Below, in pieces: positions 1 through 11,200 of a stretch of 64,000 bases of DNA (the first letter of the stretch is position 1; each line of letters opens with the position of its first letter). This DNA comes from Crotophaga sulcirostris (lineage: Eukaryota; Chordata; Aves; Cuculiformes; Crotophagidae): the NCBI GenBank assembly GCA_013397455.1, contig VYZB01000024.1, positions 1-64,000 on the forward strand, given 5' to 3'. Below the pieces are notes generated by a model. It saw nothing but the letters and a program-made list of their open reading frames with translations. It did not search any database and had not been told where the DNA came from. A program made the position numbers and the translations under genes.

Positions 1-34
1 ACCTGGTTATACTGTGATACTGTGATACTGTGAT
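1..34 (+). repeat. 3' terminal octamers of a CR1 copy
   Basis: Three perfect copies of the octamer ACTGTGAT lie at 11-18, 19-26 and 27-34. The same phrase ends the young CR1 copy at 45.3-45.8 kb, so this is probably the extreme 3' end of a CR1 whose body lies to the left of the window. Confidence 0.6.
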
Positions 35-47
35 CAGATCTGCTTTG

Positions 48-428
48 TGGTGTGGCATCTGGAGATGAGGAGGCTGAGGGGAGACCCTGTCACTCTCTAC
101 AACTGCCTGAAAGGAGGTTGTAGTGTGAGGGGGATTGGTCTCTTCTGCCAGGTAACAAATGATAGAAGGAGAGGAAATTGCCTGAAGTTGTGCCAGGGGA
201 GGTTTAAATTCCATATTAGGGAAAATTTTTGCACTGGAAGGATTGTCAAGCATTGGAACAGGCTGCTCAGGGAGGTGGTGGAGTCTCCGTCCCTGGAAGT
301 GTTCAGAAAACGTGTAGACGTGGCACACTGGGACATGGTTTAGTAGGCATGGTGGTGGTGGGCTGACATCCAGCTGGACTGGATGATCTTAGAGATCTTT
401 CCCAACCTTAACAATTCTGTGATTCTGT
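48..428 (+). mobile_element. CR1 LINE, 3' end fragment
   Basis: This is a 5'-truncated CR1 in + orientation. It shares the phrases for 'rections of the ORF2 end' seen in the young copy at 45.4 kb: a GAGGAGGCT-GAGGGGAGACC segment, CTCTCTACAACT, GGAGGTTGTAG, and a GGCTGCTCAGGGAGGTGGTGGAGTC block. It ends in AATTCTGTGATTCTGT, an older tail type than ATACTGTG. It starts about 14 bases after the octamers of another CR1. Confidence 0.9.
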
Positions 429-430
429 CT

Positions 431-1430
431 GATGAAATGATGGCTGAGTGAAGCCAAGACGGGCTTTGTAGGGACGACACCGCAATAGGGGTGTCTCTCG
501 CTGCCGTTCCATAGGCACCGTATCATGCGTATGCATCGCATTCTGTAGCCAGCGATGTGGTGACAGGTACCAACTGGTTACATCTGGAGTTTCCCACAAC
601 CTGCCCTAACAAACAAATTTGTACAAACACCTTCAGTTTCTACATTCACCTTAGTGCACAACGTGGTTGTGCGCCTCTCATACATGAGGGAGCAGAGCTT
701 CCCCAGCGAAAACAATGGCATCATCACTTCATGGTGTTGAAGACAAGAGTTGGTGGAGCTGTTTTCAAATTTTTTAAAAAATCTCCCATTATTTACTGAA
801 ATTTGTTTGATTTGTATTCCTGTTAAGTCCTGTCTGAATTTAACCTGGGCTTTAGTTGAGGGAAACACTCTTTTTACCTGGATTTACGCAAGTTCATTTA
901 TTTTAAAATGCTGAAGCATATTGGATTGTGATTAAATCTGGAGCATGTTGTGTTGTGATTAAACCATGCTCAAGGAATGATGAATATAAATGTGTAGATG
1001 TGTGAATATAAATAATTTATAAATTGGTGTCATAGATAAGCAGAGATGGATTTTTTTTTCCTTTAATGATTACGATTGTAGGCTGGTTTATCAATTCATT
1101 TAATATTCTTTTTTTTAAAATTTTGTATTTAGTATAGCAAGGAGAAAAGCAGCATTCTCAAGGTGTTGCTTGTGTGTGGTAGCCCCGGGATGACCTGCAT
1201 GTTTTTCAGATTGCAGCTGGAGGATGTGAGGTCCCAGGCAGGGCTGGGCATGGGCTGCGGCGGAGAGAACATTAGCAATAACTGGGCTGGTCGCAGTTTG
1301 AATCACTCAAGTAATTTCTTTTCCAAACAAATGGCTTGGAAATCTTGCTGTACCTCTGTTCTCAGGCTGGTGGCCTAATCCTCAAGGGTATGGAAATGAG
1401 CTCAGGCTTTCTGAAGAAAGTACTGTGGGC
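431..1430. other. Intergenic, no gene seen
   Basis: AT-rich sequence between the CR1 fragment and the ACBD7 promoter. The short open frames are not protein-like and have no splice context. I see no RNA gene or repeat that I can name. Confidence 0.6.
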
Positions 1431-1692
1431 TTAATGCTTCAAGCCCTCCCGCCCCTTTCCCGGCATTTGTAGCTGCTCAGCTGTCCCCCCAGACCCCGAG
1501 AGGCGCAGTGGGAGCCCCCGTGTCCTGCCCCACTGTGGCTTTGCTGCGGCGAAGCTGAGGTCACCCAGACCCAGCTCAACGCCCCCCGTGTGCCACAGCC
1601 GCTGCGCTCGCGCCTCAGGAGCAGAGAGGCAGGAGTGCGACATCCTCGCCGGAGAAGGAACGAGGCCGTTCTTCGGGCATCCTTGCAGCATC
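1431..1692 (+). promoter_or_regulatory. ACBD7: GC-rich promoter and 5' UTR of ACBD7
   Basis: A sharp GC- and CpG-rich patch in AT-rich surroundings ends directly at the ACBD7 start codon. It contains several CpGs and a TTGCAGCATC run into the ATG. I see no TATA box close upstream, which fits a CpG-type promoter. The transcription start itself cannot be fixed. Confidence 0.55.
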
Positions 1693-4600
1693 ATGACTCT
1701 CCAGGTAAGCAATTCTGCATCTGGTGAGACAGAGATGCAGGGAGAGGAGAGGCAGGGATGCACTGGCCATGTGTGCAATGCTGTGTTGGGAGACAGCAGT
1801 GTTTCTTCAGCATAAGGATTATTTCCACAAAATCAGGGCTTCCTTGCAGCATAGGAAATTTGCCTAAGCCTGTGGAGGTTAAATAATGCATTACTTTTCA
1901 CAAGTGGAGGGTGAGAGATGTGCTGCTTATTTTGAGCTATTCATAGGTCCTGTAATTTTTTAGAGCCTTTCCTGTTTAGAGCACAGGTCAATTTTTTTTC
2001 TTTACATGTACATCTGAGTTTGCTAGGGCTGGATTATGCATTGAAAGATAATTTTTATTTTTTAGGATCTAACCAGTTACTGAGAGCTATAAAAGGAAGA
2101 GGGAAACTTCTGACACCGAAGCAGTGATATATGTGTGTTTGGGAAGCATGAATCATTTTTAAGGGAGTTGTGCATATTTTTTAGGGTGTGTGCATCTTTG
2201 GAGTGGTGCATTTTGATGAGCTTGTGTTTTGGGAGGAAAGTTTCTACTTTTTACCTTCTAGCTAGAGAAAGCTTCCTTCTGCCTTCTCTCTGGCTATAGA
2301 TTTAAATAGTTCTTGAGGAAGTTATCTTCATTGCTATCTTTTAGCCTCCTACCTTTGTAGCAAACTATGAATACTTCCCTTGTCTTGCCCATGCCCTGAT
2401 GGATTAGGCTGTTTTTCTTCATTAGGCTTTCTATTATCCCTTTCACTTCAAGATTTGCAAGCCCTTTTATCCTGGTCTCATTATAATGTCTGTCTCAGCT
2501 TAGTTAGTGTGCGTGTTTTGCAAAGAGGGAGCAACATAATGCTCTGACCTAGATGCAGGCAGTGTATTGCCAGTAGCTCAGCAATTTTCTTCTGAGCTGC
2601 AATTGTGTCGAACGGCACAGAGGTTTCATTGTGGTGTTTTACGGCTAAGGGGAAGAATCCTATTTCTTCAGTGGGTCAGAATTGCCAAATTCCAAACAGA
2701 ACACTACCTTTGTTTAGATAGTGATCACTGAAATTATAGATTCTTTCATTCTGCCTTGTTTTCACTCTAGAAAATAAAAGTATTAGCCTGATGATTAAGC
2801 AATGAGCCATAAATCACTATTAGAAAGAACTGCATGCAGAATGATATGCCATTCCATTGCTGTATACAGTTACACTTTCACATAAAAATCAGTGGCTGAA
2901 ATATCAGGATATCCTACACATTCTGTATTAGGCACCATAGAAATTTTCCATCCACTGCTGCTTTGGTTGTCAGATACCATCCATATCCATAAAAATTAAT
3001 TGAAACAAGCTGTATGGATATGGACAGAATGAATAAATGTTTTTATCAGGGTGGCTGTAAAAGATTCATAAGTTTTGCAAACTGGTTAAACTATTCTGCT
3101 GTAAATGAAGACTTCATTAATGCTTCTTCCTCTGCAAAAAGGGAGTATGTGATAATAGTCTGATGATTTGTGCATTTATCATTAAAAGCATAAGTATGTA
3201 TACAGTCATAAACATACACATACAAACATGCATTAATTTGAGGACTTAAAGGGAATTTTACATGATCAAATGGAAATTATATTTTTATAGGCTGCTTCTA
3301 AGCATGTTGTATAAGCAAGAAAATCCTAAGCAATAGTCTGTGCACAATGACTGGCTAGAGAGAGATGATGAAAGCAATGTTTAGTATTTAATTTCATTTC
3401 TGCATATTTCTTGCTGTGAAAGATATGCATTTGCGTGTTTTTAAAGCAGTATCTTGTGATACTTGCCTATAGATCCAAATGGAATGGAAGTATGTGAAGC
3501 AGCTTATTAACTGAATGCTTTCCTTTCTTAATTTTTTTTTTGAGTTAACTTTTGTCTTGTATGAGTCTAACTGCTCTTCTAGTTCATTCCTACTGTGAGG
3601 TTTAGATCAGAAAACAATTCAAGGCATTTGGAAGATTTCCATTTACTTGAATGATCCTCGTACGTCAGAATTGGCAGAGGCTCATGTGCAGTAGTGGCCA
3701 CAGTATAAAACTAAAGATAAAACTTATTTAAACTCAATCAATTGAGGCAACTCAGTTATATTTTATTACCAATACCGCTTCCCAATCTTACTGTTAACAG
3801 AGCATGAATGCTGCTTTTGTTTGTAAGTGTGTGAACAATGTTAAGAGATGTCTGTGATGTAGTAGTCAGTGATAGGTATAGTCAAAAATGGGCCATTACT
3901 GGTGTTTGAATTAAGAATGAAATATTTATTTTAATAAAATTTTACCTATAAAAGAAATCTTAAGAGTGGTGGACCATCACATTTATTCTTGTAAGCAAAA
4001 ACAGTACTGGTCCCATTACAGACCCCTGGGGGACACCACTTGTCACTAACCTCCATCAAGACATTGAGTTGTTTACCCCTACCCTCTGGATGTGACCATC
4101 CAACCAATCCCTTATCCACCAAACAGTCCACCCATCAAATCCGTATCTCTCCAATTTAGAGAGAAGGATGTTTTGGGGGACCATGTCAAAGGATTTACAG
4201 AAGTCCAGATAGATGGCAACCATAGCTCTTCCCTTGTCCACTGATGTAGTCTCCTCATCATGGAAGGCCACTAGGTTGGTCAGGTAGGACTTGCCCTTGG
4301 TGAAGCCATCCTGGCTGTCTTGAGTCACCTCCCTGTTCTCCATGTGCCTTAGCATGGCTTCTATGAGGATCTGTTCCATCACCTTCCCAGGCACAGAGGT
4401 GAGGCTGACATGTCAGTAGTTCCCAGGGCCTTCCTTTCTACCCTTTTTAAAAATGGGTGCGATGTTTCCCTTTTTCCAGTCACCAGGGACTTCACCTGAT
4501 GGCCACAACTTTTGAAATACCATGGAAAGGGGCTTAGCAACTATTATACACATGCAATCTGAAGACATGTTGAAGCCAAGAGTTCCAGTTTATTTTGGAT

Positions 4601-7600
4601 GCTGTTTTTAATTCAGTGATGTTAGTTTCATTGTTGTTTTCTGCTCCTTCCCACAACTTGTTGAGCACCTCTGCATAATAAGTGCTTTGTATCTATTAAA
4701 AATACTGTTGTTAGTGCATGCATGGACATATGTTGTTGTATAATTAGACTGCACTTTTTATACCTGACCACAAAACTCATTGGTATCCTGATGCTGCGGT
4801 GTCTGAAACATTGCACAGCAGCTCGGCTGAGCAGTCACGCTGCTGAGGGGAACATTGGGCAAGTATTACTGTCTGTATAATTGAAGTATTTGGGAGATGT
4901 AGTCAAAAGTGCTTGATTCTGCAAACAGAGAGGAGAAAAGTGGTATTGACTCTGAGAGCTTGCAGCTGTCGGAAAAGCTGAATTTGACTTCAGTCCAAAG
5001 AACAGGTTCTGCTCATATAGCATGTATGTAATTTGTGCAGTAATTGTGCATTATTGTGACTTCTGGCTGAAAGTTCAAGGAATTATTATCATGTAGAGCA
5101 CTTCTTTTTTTTTTTTTAAACTCAGTTTAGCTGCAACTCAGAGTGAAGATTTTAGTTTGTGTTTAAAAAAAGCCCAACAAGCCTCTCAAACATTACCTTG
5201 ATGAATTGGGGCAGAAGGCACTATGAAATGTTTAACAGTTTACTCTTTCAGCTGAGGTGAGAAAGCTTGAACTCCAGTTTTCTAGCCTTTCAGGAAAACA
5301 AATAATCAGGTTTCATATTTCTGATATGAAACTTCGTAAAAAAAAATATTTACTTTTTTTTTTTATCCAGAACAAAGAAGCAAAAGAGCTTTTGTTGTCC
5401 ATATAATCAATTTTTAATTCTGATCCAAGCTGACTTATCCATTTACTTCAATTAAAATGATTAAAATCAGTTTAATTCCTGCTAGAATGCTGATTCTTTT
5501 TTTATTGTTGTTAAATAAACAATAGAGTACATAGAAACAAACAAAAATGCTGGGAAGAAATGCTGTAAGGCCATTTCAACATTATTGACTCAGCTTTTGT
5601 ATGTAGTTGGGAGCACATGCTGCTCCCTTTTTTCACCTCTGGTGTTAGAGATGTACATCCTCCTGTGGATGAACACTTCTGTTCTTAGAAGACTTGTGCT
5701 TTCTCTTTGTGGGCTTCAAATAGCAATTGAAAATTTCATAAAAAAGAATTGGAAGTTCCTCAGAAGTTTGTGTCTGGGAGCTTTACTCACTCACCAAGCT
5801 GAATTTTCAGGTCAAAAAAAAATTTAATTCCATCTCAAGAGGCAGAGGTGACTCATTTCAGGGGAGAGTGGTCAGGTTTCTGTGCAGGATCACTGCAGTG
5901 CACTCAGCTGCCTGTCCTTACCCTCTTTCACCTGCTACTGCTGCCTTAATGCAGCCACCAGCTGATGTGTCCTTACACTGGTGACACTGCACTTCCATGA
6001 TTCCATGATGGGGCCTTTCTTTGAAGAAAGATGCTTGAGCATCATTCTCTAATTAAATTCGTATTCATTTTTCCTTCTGGAATTTAAATACAGAAATAAC
6101 CTTTCTTTTGTACTTTCTCTCTGTTTAAATACAGAATGCTATATTGAACCAAACTGTCACGCATACTTGCTTATTTCGATCACCTGGTCCACCCAGTACA
6201 GTCACTTCCCAAGGAGAAAAGCATCAATTAAGGAGGCAAATGTACATTAAATTATCTTATTTAAAAAAAAAAACAACAAACAACTTTCCTGTCATTAGAG
6301 AGAGGAAAAAGTGGTCGAAAGAAGCACAGTACAGACTGCTGAGGCAATGTCAGGGTCTCAGTTACTTAAACAGAGCCACAGCACTCACCCTGAAACCATT
6401 GTTGAATATGTCACTGATTTTAGCACAGAACTGTAGGCTGGTTTTGTACATATTAAATAAATGTATGATAGCACATCTTGCAGGATATACTGTGCTTCTG
6501 CAAATACAGATGTAAATCAAAAGCTAAAATAATTATTTGAAACTGGCATATAGTGTATTAAAATGCCTGTATATTTTTTGCTTTATAGTAGTGCAGTGAC
6601 CTGGCAGGTCTGTGGTCACTGTACAAAATCTAGCACTTTGAAGTGTACTGGGCATGAAACAGGACTCCAGACTCTATGATAAACTCTAGCCTGAGACCTA
6701 ATATATAGAGAGGATACCAGCTATGGCTTTGGGTTGATATGAATGTGGGATGTGTGATGACGAAAGGAGTAAATGTGTATTTCACTCTTGTGCTTCACTG
6801 TGTTTGAAATGTGGCCACAGTAGGACTGCTCATCTCTGTGAAATGTATCTGTGGCAACTGTTGGGGATGTAAGGTACCATGAACACCTTCATACCCTCAG
6901 TGACTGTGACAGACATACCCACTGCATTCATTGTATAGGCTGCTTGCGTTAACATATCCATAGATGTCCTGCCACTAGTCAGTCTGTAACGGATCCAAGA
7001 TGTAAAACTATTGCAAAAGAAGCACTTTACTTATTGTAGCAGTTCTGACCCCATCAGCTAAGTAGGTCTAATTCCCTTTCTAATAACTTATGGTTTTATT
7101 AAGCTGCTTTCATAGGAAAATGCTTAGACTTACCACTTAAGCTGAGTGAGTAATTGAGAATACCTAATGATGCTACCGTGCACGCTATAATTAGTGTTTT
7201 AAGCACACCCCTTGAGAGGAAAACTTACACTTTTATTTTTCTTTCATCAGGCTGACTTTGATAGTGCTGCAGAAGATGTAAAAAAATTAAAAACAAGACC
7301 AACTGATGAAGAACTGAAGGAATTATATGGATTCTACAAACAGGCTACTGTTGGAGATATTAATATTGGTATTCCTATTCCTATATATAGTTCACATGTA
7401 CTCTCATCTTGATGAAATCAAGCAAATGTTGTGTAAATCTGCATGATAATCAAAGGTATGCATTTATTTTGGCAGAATGTCCAGGAATGCTAGATTTGAA
7501 AGGCAAAGCCAAGTGGGAGGCATGGAACCTGAAAAAAGGTGTTACACCAATTAAATTTACATCATGTAGTTATGTTTATAGGATGACAAATGAGGAAAGA

Positions 7601-7699
7601 TAATGACTCCTACTTTCCTTTGCAGGTTTATCAAAGGAGGACGCCATGAATGCCTATATCTCTAAAGCAAAAGCAATGGTAGAAAAATATGGGATCTAG
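1693..7699 (+). CDS. ACBD7: ACBD7, acyl-CoA-binding domain protein 7 (4 coding exons)
   Basis: Coding exons are 1693-1704, 7251-7368, 7476-7538 and 7626-7699. All introns are GT-AG, phases join exactly, and the product is 88 residues, the length of mammalian ACBD7. The protein is a single acyl-CoA-binding domain: a small cytosolic four-helix bundle that binds long-chain acyl-CoA. Visible signatures are [14 protein letters not shown] (residues 30-43) and [14 protein letters not shown] (52-65). Tyr30, Lys34, Lys56 and Tyr75 correspond to the ligand-binding Tyr28, Lys32, Lys54 and Tyr73 of bovine ACBP. It ends in EKYGI. Exon 1 encodes only MTLQ, and the start was chosen because this four-residue exon gives an in-phase junction and the family's length. 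DBI/ACBP is the alternative, but the GDINI-(x)[23 protein letters not shown] pattern and OLAH next door favour ACBD7. Intron 1 is 5.5 kb and holds a CR1. Confidence 0.93.
1705..3944 (+). other. ACBD7 intron 1, first part
   Basis: AT-rich intron sequence. A TATAAAAG string near 2088 stands in the intron without any exon following it. I see no other gene or named repeat here, nor in the later part of the intron (4560-7250). Confidence 0.6.
3950..4555 (-). mobile_element. CR1 LINE fragment, reverse transcriptase region
   Basis: The minus-strand frame reads as a CR1 reverse transcriptase with phrases such as [30 protein letters not shown] and [16 protein letters not shown]. Expected conserved residues are changed (for example FSKAFD to FCKSFD), so it is an old inactive copy. 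It lies antisense inside ACBD7 intron 1, and neither the 5' end nor the 3' tail is present. Confidence 0.9.
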
Positions 7700-7882
7700 A
7701 ATACTCAAAATAATTACCACTAATAACTAACTCTTCCGTAGCTACTGAACTAACTCTGTTGAGAAAAATGCAATACTAACTCCTTATTGTGTAGTCTGAC
7801 AGTAAAATCTTTGAAGCATAAGCTGTTTGACTTTAAAGGGTATTTCCATACATACTCTATTTTTAGATTGTATCTTATTCTA

Positions 7883-7903
7883 AATAAATTTGAACCTAAT
7901 AAA
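7883..7903 (+). terminator. ACBD7: ACBD7 polyadenylation signals
   Basis: Two AATAAA hexamers, at 7883-7888 and 7898-7903, lie about 185-200 bases after the ACBD7 stop. They are the likely 3' processing signals of this gene. Confidence 0.6.
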
Positions 7904-8107
7904 TTAAACTTCCTGTAAGAATTGTGAATTTTTTTGGGTATTAAATTATATTTTGAGGAGCACACAGAGAAGCTCTAAAAGTAAAATAACATAGCTGTCA
8001 TTTTTTTGCAAATGAGGTTATGGAATGAAGTGAAGGGTTTGTCCACATGCAAGATGAGAAGAGGGAAAAGATGAAAACTTTTTTAGTTTTAAGACCCACA
8101 GGCAATG

Positions 8108-8113
8108 TTTATT
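8108..8113 (-). terminator. OLAH: OLAH polyadenylation signal (minus strand)
   Basis: TTTATT on the + strand reads AATAAA on the minus strand, about 170 bases after the OLAH stop. It is a plausible 3' processing signal and leaves about 200 bases between the signals of the two convergent genes. Confidence 0.5.
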
Positions 8114-8281
8114 CTCAGAAAAAATCAGAAAAACTCCCCCTTTCAAAGGATTACAGTAAAGATCTGGAGGAACAGAACAACTCGTAGGCATAACCGCATG
8201 CGATTGTACAGAAATAATGGCTTATTATGAAGTGCTGTGGACTAATCTTATACCTTCTGCCATTAAAATACAGGGAAATAC

Positions 8282-11200
8282 TCATAGACCAGCATTTTCT
8301 ATGCACCTTGTGATGTGTTTTGTCAAGAAGATTTCGTTAGAGGGTTCCAGCAGATAAAAGTGACCTCCAGGAAGCTTGTAAAGGGAAATATCTCCACTTG
8401 TTAGTTCGTGCCAGGCTGAAAAGATATTTAAAGTGTCACAGAAATGTCAACTACTGTGGCCATTTTACATAAATATTTCAAAGTTATTATTTAATAATTT
8501 CTTTAAATCCCGTATCAATTGGTTTGGTTCCTACATGGAGACTGTTTTGTTAATTTGCTTCATGTAAGAAGATAAAATCCTCTAAAAAATCATTAACTGT
8601 TTCAAAACAACAGGAAAAAGTGTAAGTATGAGGAAAACCATTTAAGCAAAGTACCTTCTAAATCATGTGGTTTATCTTCAGACCCATCAAAGCAGGTAAT
8701 ATCACAAGAGAAGGGGATATTCTTTTCAGGCTTCTCAAAACTGTAAATATAAAAAGTAGTAATAAAAGTTTCCACGATTCCTGTATTTGGGGTTTGCTTC
8801 CACATACAAAATAGCTTTTTCTTTCTCCTCCAAAATGTAACAAACTTCAAGAATTAGATTGTGCAGAATATCAGGAGAGGGAATTGCTGTAAGATTCATA
8901 GCTCCTTACCTTATTGCAATTAGGTCTACAATTTTAAAGAAAGAATGACCGAATAGTTAGGAAAAAATAGCTTTGATCTGCAATAAAAATTCTCACCTAT
9001 GACAAACGATTATGTTGTCTGCCAATAGTCAAGTTCTAATGTTTCATGGCCTTATCAGTGTCAGGTTCCTATGGCCAAAATGGGTCTTATATCCAAGAAT
9101 GTCCTTGTCTTTGCCAAGGTAAGAAACATTAACCACTCAGCTATGTGAGCTGTTATGTAACATCCGTGGGGTCAGCAGTTAGGACAGAAGCTGGTTGCTC
9201 TATAGGTGCCTAGAACACAAGGAGTCTTCGCTCCTGGTTAGGCTAAGGGGCCTTGGATCAGGAGGCTGAACATAGGGATCCTGAGGCATTATCAGTTGAG
9301 CTTATTAGACTCAGAAAACAATAGAAGATGTGGGCATATTCCTTTTAGTGGCTACTAACTTTGGATCCTAAGTAGAACTGTAATTCTACCATGACATGCA
9401 CTATTGTAATAACTATTGTAATAATTGTTGCTACAGTAAGTAGTGCTTTCATCTAGGGCTGAAATACTAGAATATAAATGGAAAAGCACACAAAGGAGAA
9501 AACTACGTTTACTGTTTCATGTTCTTTTTACAACAGAAATGAGAACAAATTGCAGAGAAAGAGATAAGAAAACTTAAAATGATCAGACAGAAGTGAAACT
9601 GTAAAATACAGATATAAATGTAATACAAAACTGTAAAACTTACGAAAATGTCTGAAGAACTCTAAGGTCTTCTCTGAGAGTAAGTATCAGATGTTTCTTA
9701 ATGTCTTCATTTTGCATAAGTGCAAAAGGAGTTCCTCCTAAAGTTTCTATATATGCAAGAATGTCTTCATCATCTGCATCGCGTATGGGTATGCTTTTGA
9801 TGGGAAGAAATGCTTCAGACTGTCAGCACCAGACAAAACAGATCAGGTGGTCTATATAATATACTTTAAATAGTATTTTCATTAAGAATTGTTTTAGTGA
9901 AAAAACACAATGATTCTCTGTCTCCAAAACACAATGGCTGATTAGTTTAACATCCCAAGAAAATAATTCTTGGAAGGGGTTAGTAGACCATGTTTGCTGA
10001 AAGTACAGATTATGAATGAGCCAAGTACCCTCAATGTCTGAAACTTCCACGAACAAATAACCATTAATTTAATTTTGTTCCAAGTTTGACTCTCACTATT
10101 GAAATGCAACTAATAAAATGATCTATTTAAGAGAAAGAGAGCCTGGCAGTGGACACAAATATGACTAATGTAGGATTGGAGAGACCAACCGATTATGGAA
10201 ATTTTCAGGAGTAATAGTTGCATCCATGAAGTACGAGCTCATACTCAGGATTGCTAAGAAGACCCAGAAATAGAAGAATGGAGATAGCAAATGCTGACTG
10301 AGGACAGAAGGACTAGGAAAAAGCCACTTGGCTCTTGTTTTCCTGAGAGAGACTAGCAGAACCACGAGAACCTCACAAGGATCTGAGGACAAATTAAAAA
10401 GCCAACAAAGAAAGAGGAGGGAAAGACATAAACAGACATACTAAGGGCTGATGCAGGAATGAAAGACTAGGTTAAGACTGTGATTTCGCATGCTACAAAG
10501 TAGGGTGTGGCACTTTACATTTGTTTTGATTACTCTTTAGTATGAAACCAAAGGCTGTAGTAAATAATATAGTATACAAAAAAGGTAATGTTAGCTTAAG
10601 GAGACTGCTCTCTCTAGGCTAAAGTTAGCAGCAGTGAATGTTCTGTAAAATGAAATATTCTGTCCACCTCAGAACTCATTTCCTCCAGGAAATCAGAACA
10701 GTTTTTCATACACATTCAGAAGCAATGCTTGTTTTGTATTACAGCCACTCTGCATACCATATGCTAAAATGTTATTTTCATTCTTGGTAGCTAATATGCT
10801 GTTTTGTTTCGTACTGTTAATGATTCTGTAACTTACATGTGGGGCGTGTGCCCCTGATACAAAAAGGTGGACTGGCTCTAGTCCGTACTTCTCTTTCAAG
10901 TCCAGTGCAACTGCAAAACTAATATAAGATCCAAAACTGCAGCAAAAGGAGAGATTAAAGTAAAGTAAGCAAAAACATATGTAAAAACTTAAATATAATT
11001 TGAATTTCAGTGCTAGCTGGCTATCTTGGACAGTTACTGAAACCATATATGACATGTAAATTATAGGGATATTAGCTAATTGGCATGAAGTATATTCCTA
11101 TACAGTTTAGTTTTACAAATTACATCTTTTTGTAATCTCTCTTTCTTTTAGTAGTCTCTTTAATTTGCAGTAAGAACAATTCACCCCCTCCACTCTTATA

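Noticed and set aside
2085..2100. TATAAAAG string as a possible promoter
   Set aside because: It lies inside ACBD7 intron 1 with no exon or start codon that fits. Isolated TATA strings are common in AT-rich DNA.
7212..7412. 66-codon frame with its own ATG over ACBD7 exon 2
   Set aside because: The first 13 codons are intron sequence and the last codons run past the GT donor at 7369. The spliced model with MTLQ from exon 1 fits the family length.
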